Positions 1-7,433 of a stretch of DNA of 18,946 nt are shown here, piece after piece; the first letter of the stretch is position 1; every line of letters starts with the position of its first letter. The position numbers and the translations under genes are program-made. This DNA comes from JAEDES01 sp045649455 (GTDB lineage Bacteria; Bacillota_I; Bacilli_A; RF39; UBA660), in assembly GCA_045649455.1 (NCBI GenBank), contig JAZRPV010000037.1, positions 1 through 18,946 on the forward strand. Direction: 5' to 3'. The notes under the pieces were generated by a model. It was not told the origin of the DNA and searched no databases. It saw only the letters and a list, made by a program, of their open reading frames with translations.

Positions 1-250
1 CTATAATTGATATTATGTTAACTTCTATATTTGATTAAATTAAGGTATATATATTGTTATATATACTCTTTTTATTTATTTAAATTAATTATATATTTAT
101 ATGTATATTCTCTATTTATTTGATTATATTAATTTGTATATTAATAAATATATTTATATATATGATTTTAAGTTTATTTTATTTTTAATTTATAATTATA
201 TTTAATTTTAATTAAATTATCTGTATATACATATATCTATATGTTCCTAA
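1..250. other. Extremely AT-rich non-coding block
   Basis: Almost every base is A or T, with runs such as TATATAT, and G plus C falls to around a tenth by eye. That is clearly below the already AT-rich neighbouring genes. Stops occur often in all frames and I see no gene, tRNA or clear terminator. It could be a spacer, a protein-binding or DNA-unwinding segment, or the edge of an accessory region. The sequence gives no further clue. Confidence 0.6.
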
Positions 251-260
251 AATGAATTTA

Positions 261-480
261 GACTACCTAGTGTTCATCTAGAGGGATTTAAATCGATTTT
301 AGTGCACTCTCCCCCTCTTCGATTGATTTTAGAAAATAGGGGGTTAATTATAAGCGATTTAGAATCATTTAGATGCATAGTTCTTCATCTCGATTTATTT
401 CACGAAATCACCAAATGCATTTAAATTAAATTAGATGGGTAGTTCTTCATCTAAATCGATTTAAATTCATTTCACGAATA
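261..480 (+). repeat. Degenerate repeat/hairpin array in front of the DUF1540 gene
   Basis: A motif close to TAGTTCTTCATCT occurs three times. Two copies (370-408 and 432-479) are good direct repeats 62 bases apart, each continuing through CGATTTA to ATTTCACGAA. A weaker copy starts at 261. In the last two copies AGATG and CATCT pair around a 10-base loop, and in the last copy the stem extends to TAGATG/CATCTA. The palindrome AAATCGATTT occurs at 290-299 and 453-462, and AAATGCATTT at 413-422. A separate hairpin, CCCCCT (311-316) with AGGGGG (338-343), lies between copies 1 and 2. The array directly precedes the small cysteine-rich gene, so it may be its leader RNA or an operator array. The function is unknown. 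Confidence 0.5.
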
Positions 481-521
481 TTAAGAATTTATCTGGACAT
501 AATATTATTGGAGGTTTTTAT

Positions 522-701
522 ATGAAATCAAATAAATCAATTAAATGTGATGTCTATACTTGCAAATACATTAATTGTGACGAAGGAACATGTGTTTTAG
601 ATGATGTTAAGATAAGTTGTTCATGTGACAAGGGTAAATGTTGTAGCAAAGAAGAGACTATTTGTAAGAGTTTTAAAGAAGATAAAACTAAAACAAAATA
701 A
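522..701 (+). CDS. Small cysteine-rich protein, DUF1540-like (59 aa)
   Basis: An ATG preceded by GGAGGT at 510-515 opens a 59-codon frame ending in TAA. The protein has ten cysteines arranged like the DUF1540 domain: IKCDVYTCKY near the N-terminus, an EGTCVLDDVKIS segment, then CSCDKGKCC and ETICKSF at the end. DUF1540 proteins are short Firmicutes proteins, probably metal-binding through their cysteines, with no firmly established role. There is one domain copy here, a lysine-rich tail and no signal peptide, so it is probably cytoplasmic. It is a single-gene unit: the repeat array lies upstream and a strong hairpin begins on its stop codon. The family call rests on the cysteine and hydrophobic pattern. 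The biochemical role is inference. Confidence 0.8.
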   Translation: MKSNKSIKCDVYTCKYINCDEGTCVLDDVKISCSCDKGKCCSKEETICKSFKEDKTKTK

Positions 702-730
702 TAGAAGAGGGGGAACATCCCCTCTTCTAT
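701..730 (+). terminator. Terminator hairpin after the DUF1540 gene
   Basis: The arms ATAGAAGAGGGG (701-712) and CCCCTCTTCTAT (719-730) are a perfect 12-bp inverted repeat with a 6-base loop. The first arm starts on the last base of the stop codon. On the plus strand the following TTTGGTTT is only moderately U-rich. On the minus strand the hairpin is followed by TATTTTGTTTTAG, so it may work in both directions. Confidence 0.75.
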
Positions 731-821
731 TTGGTTTACATAACTTTACATAGTAGTATTACTACTCTCTTCTACTCTATTTTTCTGGTGTATCTATAAT
801 ACATTCTTTATTAATAATAAA

Positions 822-839
822 AAAGACCTTATGGTCTTT
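822..839 (-). terminator. Terminator of the xerD-deoB operon
   Basis: AAAGACC and GGTCTTT form a 7-bp stem around TTAT, overlapping the deoB stop codon. On the minus strand it is followed by a T-rich run (TTTTTATTATTAA). This is a compact intrinsic terminator. Confidence 0.75.
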
Positions 840-2004
840 ATTTTAATTCTTCTAAAATTGATTCACCAATTTCTGGTTTTGGAATTTGGAAGTTTTCTGC
901 GATTGTTGCACCAATGTTTGCTAGTGTTTCAAATTGTTTTAATCTTTTTGGTTCTTTGAAATTTCTACTATACATAATTACTGGTACATTTTCTCTAGTA
1001 TGATCTTTACCTTTGAATGTAGGGTCATTTCCATGGTCTGCAGTTATAATTAATAAATCATCTAATTCTAATTTATTTAATATAATAGGGATATCTACAT
1101 CTAATTCTTCTATTGCTCGAGCATATCCTTCAACATCTCTTGTATGTCCATATAAACTGTCAAAATCAGATAGGTTTACCATACATAGACCAGTAAACTT
1201 CTTATCCATAATATCAGTTAATTTATTTATAGCTTCTTGGTTATTTGAAGCTTTAATACTTTTATTTACGCTTGTAGAATCAAATATATCATTTATTTTA
1301 CCTATACCAATTACATTATATGATTCTTTTACTAAATCATTTAATATTGATTTTTTTGGTGGCTTTAAAGAATAATCTTTTCTACAACTATGAATGAATT
1401 TATATTTACCAGGAGTACCAGTAAATGGTCTTGCGATTACTCTCCCTACTCTCCATTCATCTTTTAAAGTTAATTCTCTTATTCTTTCACAATATTGATG
1501 TAGTGTATTAATTGGAATACAATCTTCGTGAGCGGCTACTTGTAAGTCTGAGTCAGCTGAAGTATAAATTATTAATGATCCATAACTTACTTGACGTTCA
1601 CCTAATTCTTGAATGATTGCATCGTCTATACAACATTTATTCCCTACTACTCTTCTACCTGTTACTTGTTCTATACCCACTAAAATGTCATATGGGAAGC
1701 CATTATTGAATGTTTTGAATGGTACGTCATGTTTTATACCAACCATCTCGTAGTGACCGTTTAAAGTGTCTTTTCCAGCGTTAATTGGTTTAGCGATTGT
1801 ATAATATGCTTCTGTATTTGGATTTTCATTCATATTAATAGTATCTAAGAAACCAATTTTCTTTAAATTTGGTACGAATAAATCACATTGTTCATTAACA
1901 TGACCTAGGGTATTAGAACCATTATCTCCAAAGTTGATGGCATCTGCTGTTTCTCCAACTCCTAAGGAATCTAAGACTATTAAAAATATTCTTTTAAATT
2001 TCAT
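838..2004 (-). CDS. deoB: Phosphopentomutase
   Basis: A metal-dependent cytosolic enzyme that interconverts ribose 1-phosphate and ribose 5-phosphate, and the deoxyribose equivalents, linking nucleoside salvage to the pentose phosphate pool. It belongs to the alkaline phosphatase-like metalloenzyme superfamily. Visible landmarks: the N-terminal metal-binding Asp in RIFLIVLDSLGVGE (Asp12), the phospho-acceptor Thr in NAGKDTLNGHYE (Thr80), DSLYGHTRD, and ITADHGNDP followed by KDHTRE. At 388 aa it has the usual family length. An upstream GTG (2011-2013) is in frame, but AGGAG would then touch the start codon. The ATG at 2002-2004 puts that AGGAG 8 bases away, so I chose it. It starts 5 bases after the xerD stop. 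The xerD-deoB order is also found in Bacillus, which supports both calls. Confidence 0.96.
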   Translation of the reverse strand: MKFKRIFLIVLDSLGVGETADAINFGDNGSNTLGHVNEQCDLFVPNLKKIGFLDTINMNENPNTEAYYTIAKPINAGKDTLNGHYEMVGIKHDVPFKTFNNGFPYDILVGIEQVTGRRVVGNKCCIDDAIIQELGERQVSYGSLIIYTSADSDLQVAAHEDCIPINTLHQYCERIRELTLKDEWRVGRVIARPFTGTPGKYKFIHSCRKDYSLKPPKKSILNDLVKESYNVIGIGKINDIFDSTSVNKSIKASNNQEAINKLTDIMDKKFTGLCMVNLSDFDSLYGHTRDVEGYARAIEELDVDIPIILNKLELDDLLIITADHGNDPTFKGKDHTRENVPVIMYSRNFKEPKRLKQFETLANIGATIAENFQIPKPEIGESILEELK

Positions 2005-2009
2005 AAATG

Positions 2010-2903
2010 TCACTCCTCTTTATGACTTCTAGGATGATATTCAAAGTAATCTTGTTTTACTTTATCATCACTAACTCTTGTATATATTTTAGTAGTAGAA
2101 ATATCTGAATGACCAAGCATTTCTTGGATACTTCTTAGGTCAGCACCTCTATTAACTAAATGGGTTGCAAATGAATGTCTAAGTGTATGGGGTGATACTT
2201 CAGGATTTAATCCTTTTTCTTTTAAGATTTGTTTTAAATTCTTGAAGAATCCTTGTCTTGTCATACCTTTACCATGATTATTTAAGAAAAGCTTATCTGA
2301 TGATGTTTTCTTTAACATAGAAGGTCTTACTTCTAAATACTTTTGAATATAATATATAGAATATTCTCCTAAAGGTATTTCTCTTTCTTTATTACCTTTT
2401 CCCATTACTCTTATTAGACAATTTGTCATATCTATATCATTTACAGTTAGGTTAACTATTTCACTCACTCTTAAACCTGTTCCGTACATTAATTCTAACA
2501 TAGCTTTATTTCTATAGTCAAATTCTGTATCTAGTTTGATATCTAGTAGTTTATCTATATCATCAATTGATAAAGTTTTAGGAAGTGATTTTCTTAACTT
2601 AGGTCTTTCAATAAACTCAGATACATTGTCTTTAGTTATATTTACTTTTAATAAATAAGTATGAAAATTCTTTATTACTGTTAAATTATGAGCGATAGTA
2701 GTTGGTTCTGTATCAGATCTTTCTTTTAAAAAATCTTTTATATCATCTGATGAAATTCTTTCTACATCATATATATGTCTTTTACTTAGAAATTCTTGAT
2801 AAACATTTAAATCATTTAAATAAGATTCTTTAGTTTTATCTGAAAGTCCTTTTTCAAAGATACAGTAATTTATAAAGTCTTTAATTGCATTTTCTATACT
2901 CAT
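2010..2903 (-). CDS. xerD: Tyrosine recombinase XerD
   Basis: A site-specific recombinase (297 aa) that, with its partner, resolves chromosome dimers at dif. The N-terminal SAM-like core-binding domain spans about residues 1-95 and the catalytic domain about 105-297. The catalytic set is complete: Arg145 (GTGLRVSE), Lys169 (MGKGNKE), His239 and Arg242 (PHTLRHSFATH), His265 (MLGHSDIST) and the nucleophile Tyr274 (TKIYTRVS). The ATG has GGTGAT 3 bases upstream and a good promoter before that. It is the first gene of a two-gene unit with deoB, as in Bacillus (ripX-drm), which favours housekeeping XerD over an integrase. No phage genes are adjacent. XerC is the main alternative name. Confidence 0.92.
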   Translation of the reverse strand: MSIENAIKDFINYCIFEKGLSDKTKESYLNDLNVYQEFLSKRHIYDVERISSDDIKDFLKERSDTEPTTIAHNLTVIKNFHTYLLKVNITKDNVSEFIERPKLRKSLPKTLSIDDIDKLLDIKLDTEFDYRNKAMLELMYGTGLRVSEIVNLTVNDIDMTNCLIRVMGKGNKEREIPLGEYSIYYIQKYLEVRPSMLKKTSSDKLFLNNHGKGMTRQGFFKNLKQILKEKGLNPEVSPHTLRHSFATHLVNRGADLRSIQEMLGHSDISTTKIYTRVSDDKVKQDYFEYHPRSHKEE

Positions 2904-2918
2904 ATTATCACCATATTA

Positions 2919-2947
2919 ATTATATAAAAATATTTGTTTTTTTTCAA
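2919..2947 (-). promoter_or_regulatory. Sigma-A-type promoter of xerD-deoB
   Basis: On the minus strand, TTGAAA (2947-2942) and TATAAT (2924-2919) are separated by exactly 17 bases. The start codon lies 16 bases downstream of the -10 hexamer, so the leader would be very short. Confidence 0.75.
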
Positions 2948-2988
2948 TGAGGTAGAATATTTGTTTTATTTTTGATAAAATATTTGTT
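2929..2988. repeat. Three AATATTTGTT repeats in the xerD/rarA divergent region
   Basis: The 10-mer AATATTTGTT occurs at 2929-2938, 2956-2965 and 2979-2988, all in the same orientation, filling the gap between the divergent xerD and rarA genes. The copies are 27 and 23 bases apart, so they are not on one helical face exactly. They may be chance AT-rich repeats or binding sites. No known regulator motif was recognised. Confidence 0.35.
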
Positions 2989-2998
2989 GGTGATATAT

Positions 2999-4231
2999 AT
3001 GATTAATAAACCTTTAGCTTTGAAACTTGCTCCTAAGAGTTTAGATGATGTTATAGGACAAAAACATTTATTAGGAGAAGATAAAATTCTTAGTAATTTA
3101 GTTAAAAATAAAAAATTATTTTCTATGATATTATATGGTTCTCCTGGTATTGGTAAAACTTCTATTGCAAATGCTTTAATAAATGATTTAGGTCAAAGAA
3201 GTAGATTTTTAAATGCAGTTATTAATAGTAAAAAAGATTTAGAAATTGTTTTTGAAGAAGCGAAGATGTATGATGGAATAATTCTTGTTATGGATGAAAT
3301 TCATCGTTTAAATAAAGATAAACAAGATATATTACTTCCTCAACTTGAAAGTGGTTTAATTACTTTAATTGGTATGACTACATCTAATCCATATCATGCA
3401 ATTAATCCTGCGATTAGAAGTAGATGTCAATTATTTGAATTAAAACCTTTAGAAACAGACGATATTATAGATGGGTTAAATAAGGCTATAAAACACCCTG
3501 ATTTAGAGGGAATTGTTATAGATGATAAAAGTATCGAATTAATTGCAAAACTGTCTGGAAATGACCTAAGATACGCTTATAACCTATTAGAGATAGCATA
3601 CTACTCTACTGATGATAAAACTGTTACTGAGGAGAAGATTAGAAGAATTAATAATAAGCCAGCATTTTTTGCAGATAAGAATGGTGAAGGTCATTATGAA
3701 GTCCTTAGTGGATTACAAAAATCTATTAGAGGAAGTGACGTTGATGCTGCCCTACACTATTTAGGAAGATTAGTAATGGAAGGTGATCTTGATTCAATAT
3801 ATAGAAGACTTTCTGTTATTGCTTATGAAGATATTGGTCTAGCAAATCCTGCTATTGGTCCTAGATTAGATGCTGCAATTAATGCTTGTGAAAGAGTTGG
3901 TCTTCCGGAAGGAAGAATTCCTTTAGGGACAATTGTTACTGAAATGGCACTTTCTCCTAAAAGTAATACTGCACATATAGCATTTGATATGGCTTTAGAA
4001 GATATAGAAAATGGTAATGTTGGAATGATTCCAAATCACATTAGACCTGATTCACCTGATTATAAATATCCTCATGACTATCCAGGTGTTTATGTAGTAC
4101 AACAATATTTACCTGATAAATTAAAAAATAAGAAGTATTATAAACCTAAAGATATTGGATATGAAAAGCAAATAAAAGAAGTTTATGATAAATTAGAAAG
4201 AATTAAAAATAATGCAAAAAATAAAAAGTAG
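2999..4231 (+). CDS. rarA: Replication-associated recombination ATPase RarA/MgsA
   Basis: A cytosolic AAA+ ATPase related to clamp-loader subunits, acting at stalled replication forks (410 aa). Motifs in order: the N-terminal LKLAPKSLDDVIGQKHLLG segment typical of the family, Walker A GSPGIGKT (47-54), Walker B ILVMDE (Asp99-Glu100), sensor 1 GMTTSNP (Asn130), and Arg-Ser-Arg at 140-142, a likely arginine finger. The C-terminal half (about 230-400) matches the MgsA tetramerisation domain, for example the AYEDIGLANP and LPEGRIPLGT stretches. A TTG 27 bases upstream is in frame, but GGTGAT at 2989-2994 fits the ATG at 2999 with a 4-base gap. It is monocistronic and ends in a hairpin shared with the convergent gene. 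Confidence 0.94.
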   Translation: MINKPLALKLAPKSLDDVIGQKHLLGEDKILSNLVKNKKLFSMILYGSPGIGKTSIANALINDLGQRSRFLNAVINSKKDLEIVFEEAKMYDGIILVMDEIHRLNKDKQDILLPQLESGLITLIGMTTSNPYHAINPAIRSRCQLFELKPLETDDIIDGLNKAIKHPDLEGIVIDDKSIELIAKLSGNDLRYAYNLLEIAYYSTDDKTVTEEKIRRINNKPAFFADKNGEGHYEVLSGLQKSIRGSDVDAALHYLGRLVMEGDLDSIYRRLSVIAYEDIGLANPAIGPRLDAAINACERVGLPEGRIPLGTIVTEMALSPKSNTAHIAFDMALEDIENGNVGMIPNHIRPDSPDYKYPHDYPGVYVVQQYLPDKLKNKKYYKPKDIGYEKQIKEVYDKLERIKNNAKNKK

Positions 4232-4247
4232 ACCATGTCTACTTTTT
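4223..4247. terminator. Bidirectional terminator between rarA and the convergent gene
   Basis: AAAAAGTAGAC (4223-4233) and GTCTACTTTTT (4237-4247) are perfect arms around a CAT loop. On the plus strand a run of seven T follows the stem core. The mirrored A-run gives T residues for minus-strand transcripts. It covers the rarA stop codon and ends at the last base of the convergent coding sequence. Confidence 0.85.
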
Positions 4248-5651
4248 TTATAGTCTCATTTCTCCGATACTATCTATATTATTATATTTTCGTTCGTATT
4301 TATTTGTATTTAATATTACTATTGATAATCCATTCATTTGTGCCACTTCATAATCCCAATCTGTTGCTTCATCTAAACAAAGTATTGCAAATGGCTTAAT
4401 ATTTTCATAATTTTGCATCCAAATTTCTGGATATTGTTGTGATTTTTCTAATAATGTTTCTGCTGTATAATAATCACTTATTGTTAATGACCCATAATCT
4501 CCTGACCATGAATCATCGTGATATACATGTCCTATATTATTTTTTTGTACGCCTGTATATATCATTGTTAAATATTGTCTAGGATCTTTGTATGTTTGTA
4601 TGTTTCTTTTTCCTATATATGTAAATGAATGACTTATGCGATCAATTTTTGTATCTTTTGGTTTAATTTTCTCTTTGTCTATTTGTACGTCACTTCTTAC
4701 AAAGGCATTAAACTCTTGCCCATCTAAGTGATAAACGTCGCATTCATTTAATTTGCTTTTCATTTCATCATAGAACTCAGAATTTTTTGTAAAATTGGTT
4801 GCACTAGATACTAATGATGAATATGTTTCTTGTTGATATTTATTTTGATATGTTGATAATAATGTTGCGATGTCACTATCTTTTAATCTTTCAAATAGGA
4901 ATTGTATTCCAAAAATTCCTGATTCATCTAATCTTTCGCGGACTCTTTCTAATATTTCTATCGATTCTATGTCCTCTGTTTTTCCTTGTTCTTTCGCATA
5001 TCTCATTAGTGCTGATATATCCTTACTAACATTTTGATATCTATCATTAAATATATATTCTGAAAATAAATCTCTATATACGTTCTTTATAATAGTATCT
5101 GAAGTTTCAAATGAGTCTAGCGAATTATATATATACTTTTTTTCTTTATAGTCATAATAATTTGATGTTCCAATGATTCTTGATAAACTTAGTGATTGAC
5201 TAAAATATAATTCATCATTTGAGATAATTTGCTCTATGTTTGATTTTCTTGCATTTCTAAGTTCTTCATCTGTATATGGAATTAATTCTCTAAAAGTATT
5301 TATTACTGTTCTATAAAATTCGCTATCCATTATACTTGTTATTTCGTCTAAATTATTTCCAAGTTTATACTCTTCAAAAAGTTTTTTTGCAATCTTATCT
5401 GGGAGTCTACTTAGAAATAATAATTTTCTTTCAATGATATTATACATTGTCATATTGTTATTTTTTGCATAGTCTAGTATTAGTTTTGCACTTTCATAAT
5501 CTATATTTGAAAAAGTTGCACCATATAAATTAATTTCTTCTTCTATGAATTTAATTAATTTTTTATATTCTAAATTTCCTTTTAAATGTTCAATTTGTCT
5601 TACGTATCTATAGTCAAATTTATCTATTGACTTATCATCAAATAATGTCAT
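4248..5651 (-). CDS. Hypothetical protein, 467 aa, function unknown
   Basis: I do not recognise a named family. The protein is soluble in appearance: no signal peptide, no membrane segment, and rich in Lys, Glu, Asp, Asn and Tyr. The first 300 residues look mostly helical. The last 150 have a more globular pattern: DVYHLDGQEFNAFVRSD, SHSFTYIGKRN, GHVYHDDSWSGDYG, then YPEIW and KPFAILCLDEATD followed by LSIVILNT. That ending recalls unnamed Firmicutes proteins with a conserved YxEI, xPxxIxxxDE and IVxIN tail, but this is from memory of the pattern only. The ATG at 5649-5651 has GGTGAT 3 bases upstream. A further in-frame ATG 45 bases earlier has no comparable site. The gene shares its upstream leader with the two secreted-protein genes. 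Confidence 0.7.
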   Translation of the reverse strand: MTLFDDKSIDKFDYRYVRQIEHLKGNLEYKKLIKFIEEEINLYGATFSNIDYESAKLILDYAKNNNMTMYNIIERKLLFLSRLPDKIAKKLFEEYKLGNNLDEITSIMDSEFYRTVINTFRELIPYTDEELRNARKSNIEQIISNDELYFSQSLSLSRIIGTSNYYDYKEKKYIYNSLDSFETSDTIIKNVYRDLFSEYIFNDRYQNVSKDISALMRYAKEQGKTEDIESIEILERVRERLDESGIFGIQFLFERLKDSDIATLLSTYQNKYQQETYSSLVSSATNFTKNSEFYDEMKSKLNECDVYHLDGQEFNAFVRSDVQIDKEKIKPKDTKIDRISHSFTYIGKRNIQTYKDPRQYLTMIYTGVQKNNIGHVYHDDSWSGDYGSLTISDYYTAETLLEKSQQYPEIWMQNYENIKPFAILCLDEATDWDYEVAQMNGLSIVILNTNKYERKYNNIDSIGEMRL

Positions 5652-5694
5652 TTTATCACCTATTTTTATTAAATTATTAATTTTTAATATTTTC

Positions 5695-5760
5695 AATATT
5701 TTGATAATAATTTGTTATTGTTTTTACATAAATATACAGTTGTTGTTTTACCAAAGCATT
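5695..5760 (-). repeat. Conserved leader copy 1 (upstream of the 467-aa gene)
   Basis: The first of three near-identical segments. The core on the plus strand is AATTTGTTATTGTTTTTACA followed by TAAATATACAGTTGTTGTT, flanked by inverted arms TTTGATAA (5700-5707) and TTACCAAA (5748-5755). Read as minus-strand RNA the arms are UUUGGUAA and UUAUCAAA. The single change relative to the other copies turns a G-C pair into a G-U wobble, so pairing is kept on that strand only. The segment lies 44 bases upstream of the start codon. Confidence 0.75.
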
Positions 5761-5795
5761 TGGTCTATGGTAGTTAATAACTGGAAAAAAATTTA

Positions 5796-5995
5796 ATGAA
5801 ATCAATAATTTAAAGTAAAAGTGAATGTTTTATTTGTAAAACAAATTATGATGTTGAAACTACAAACAACCTAACAGAATTTCTTATATTTAATGAATGT
5901 CCTAAACAAAATAATAAATATGGATTAAAAATAAATTTGAAGAAACATGAAATAGAAAAGATTTTATTAAACACTTTAATAAAAATTATTTATAA
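5796..5995 (+). pseudogene. Decayed HNH endonuclease gene, copy 1
   Basis: The plus strand carries the remains of a small HNH nuclease reading frame. It starts ATG AAA TCA ATA ATT, hits TAA at codon 6, then reads ECFICKTNYDVETTNNL and NKYGLKIN. After an internal deletion and frame change it reads KFEET, stop, NRKDFIKHFNKNYL. Intact small phage-type HNH proteins follow the order ECxxC, HHxFxG, SEKYGL, LCxxHHN, AQxxFEE, FIxxxGxNYL. Here the HH motif has been replaced and the second HHN block is deleted. The remnant is about two thirds the length of copy 2. It lies between leader copy 1 and a terminator and is almost certainly non-functional. Confidence 0.75.
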
Positions 5996-5999
5996 AATC

Positions 6000-6029
6000 A
6001 AAAGACTAGAAAATAAATTCTAGTCTTTT
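6000..6029. terminator. Bidirectional terminator, 3' of secreted-protein gene 1
   Basis: AAAAGACTAGAA (6000-6011) and TTCTAGTCTTTT (6018-6029) form a perfect 12-bp stem with the 6-base loop AATAAA. T-rich sequence follows on both strands. The same hairpin with a slightly different loop recurs at 7731-7759. Confidence 0.85.
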
Positions 6030-6052
6030 GTTTTACTTAAAATTAATTTATT

Positions 6053-7273
6053 TTAAAAATAATCTTTTGAAATAACTATAACTGGACGGACACCATAAAA
6101 GTAACGATCAACAGTTTCACTAACTCCAAATTGACCAGTATACCATACAACATATAAAGAACTTGTACTCCTTGTCGCTCCAGTCCAATAAGTAGTGGAT
6201 GAAATCCATGGATAAAGTTCACTGTTACATTTACCAGAAACATGATCAGGATAACTACAAGCGAATGTTTCTGGATTAGTTAACTCCTCATAATTAATAA
6301 GTCTTGCTTCTACTACATCTACTCCAAACTCTTCAATCGCAATTTTATAGTTATTTACATATCCTTCTATTATACTGCCATTATAATCACTTAAGTTTGT
6401 CCCTTTTTGAGAATCTGTTGCGTATTGAACAACTCCTATATAAGGATAATTATCATTAGAGCCTAAAGCTGTTGGATCTTGTATTCCCTTTGGATTTTCT
6501 AGTGGAATTATATTGTAATCAAAATCACCCCAACCAATATTTTTAGACCCAATATGTAAATTATACATTGATAAAAGTTTAACATTATCTCCTTCTGTAC
6601 CAATAGTATAGAATTGCTCAGTTCCAATTGTTACAATTGTACCAATATCATTTATATCACCATTTGCAGATACAGGATTAACATATACTCCATTATTAGT
6701 TACACTGCTTCCTGTACCATCACTTTGAACATATTCTAGTGTTAAAGCTAAATCTAATGTAGTTGCTGTTGTTGGTAAATCTGATGCACTAATATCTCTT
6801 CTATACTCAATTCTTACTTTAATAGGCATTGTTGTATCTTGACTTAAAATTTGTTTTGTACTGATAGATTCACCATTTTGATAAGTAATTTCATATTTTA
6901 AAAACTTAGCTTGTTCTGTTGTTAATTCAGGATTCTTTATAACATTTTCAATCATTGCATCAATACTACCATTATTAACTACATCAACTGTAAACTCGTA
7001 AAAGTCTCCAGGCATATTTAATGTTGTGCTAAATTCTAATGTACTACTTGTTTTAATTTCAGGAACATCAGTAGTTGCACTTCCATTAGTTACTCTAGGA
7101 TTATTTAAATAAATATCCCAATCTGCAGCTGATACTCTAGCATTACCTTGAATAGTAAGTACTGTATTTAAAGCTGCATATACAACTGTTAATGTAAATA
7201 CAGATACCATTACAAGACCTAAAACTACAAATAAAGTTTTTCTGTCTTTTATATTAAAGTTTATTCTTTTCAT
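6053..7273 (-). CDS. Secreted TasA/SipW-type signal protein with C-terminal GVRPV domain, paralogue 1
   Basis: A predicted exported surface protein of 406 aa. Residues 1-12 are a basic n-region (MKRINFNIKDRK), 14-33 a hydrophobic core, then VYAALNTVLTI, the arrangement of SipW-dependent signal peptides. Residues about 35-200 resemble the TasA/camelysin beta-sandwich, with MPGDFYEFTVDVVNNGSIDA and PIKVRIEY. A Ser/Thr/Gly linker near 200 leads to a second domain of about 180 residues with VEARLINYEEL, a Cys pair (FACSY...GKCNS), a Trp-rich stretch and the ending GVRPVIVISKDYF. That ending recalls DUF6273 or FGE/C-type-lectin-like domains. The ATG at 7271-7273 follows AAGGTGAG, so a longer in-frame start is rejected. 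It has no sipW neighbour. Its N-terminus is about three quarters identical to paralogue 2. Ligand and function are unknown. Confidence 0.8.
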   Translation of the reverse strand: MKRINFNIKDRKTLFVVLGLVMVSVFTLTVVYAALNTVLTIQGNARVSAADWDIYLNNPRVTNGSATTDVPEIKTSSTLEFSTTLNMPGDFYEFTVDVVNNGSIDAMIENVIKNPELTTEQAKFLKYEITYQNGESISTKQILSQDTTMPIKVRIEYRRDISASDLPTTATTLDLALTLEYVQSDGTGSSVTNNGVYVNPVSANGDINDIGTIVTIGTEQFYTIGTEGDNVKLLSMYNLHIGSKNIGWGDFDYNIIPLENPKGIQDPTALGSNDNYPYIGVVQYATDSQKGTNLSDYNGSIIEGYVNNYKIAIEEFGVDVVEARLINYEELTNPETFACSYPDHVSGKCNSELYPWISSTTYWTGATRSTSSLYVVWYTGQFGVSETVDRYFYGVRPVIVISKDYF

Positions 7274-7314
7274 TTTCTCACCTTCTATTATAATTAAATT
7301 ACTAATTATAAATA

Positions 7315-7392
7315 TTTTCAATATTTTGGTAATAATTTGTTATTGTTTTTACATAAATATACAGTTGTTGTTGGATTACCAAAACATTAGGA
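7315..7392 (-). repeat. Conserved leader copy 2 (upstream of secreted-protein gene 1)
   Basis: The second copy of the shared segment, with perfect 10-bp inverted arms TTTTGGTAAT (7324-7333) and ATTACCAAAA (7375-7384) around about 41 bases rich in TTGTT (AACAA on the minus strand). Identity to copy 1 extends past the arms into ATATTTTCAATATTTT on the gene side, and into the HNH relic on the other side. It lies about 50 bases upstream of the start codon. Confidence 0.8.
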
Positions 7393-7433
7393 TTATATGA
7401 GTTAGTACAACAATATAACTGGAGTAAAACCCA

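Noticed and set aside
261..480. CRISPR array
   Set aside because: There are only two good repeat copies and one weak one, with unequal flanks, AT-rich spacers that resemble the repeats, and no cas genes.
752..766. Palindrome AGTAGTATTACTACT as a terminator or operator
   Set aside because: It is a short stem with a tiny loop, no T-run on either side and no repeat elsewhere.
1013..1375. Open frames antisense to deoB, alaS, holA and the permease
   Set aside because: They lie wholly opposite well-supported conserved genes, lack ribosome-binding sites and show no recognisable domain.
2002..2013. GTG start of deoB overlapping xerD
   Set aside because: The AGGAG would touch the start codon. The ATG at 2002-2004 has proper spacing and matches the family N-terminus.
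7300..7392. Sigma-A promoter inside the shared leader
   Set aside because: TTACCA and TATAAT are 16 bases apart in copy 2, but the equivalent -10 is AAAAAT in copy 1 and missing in copy 3, so it is not a conserved promoter.
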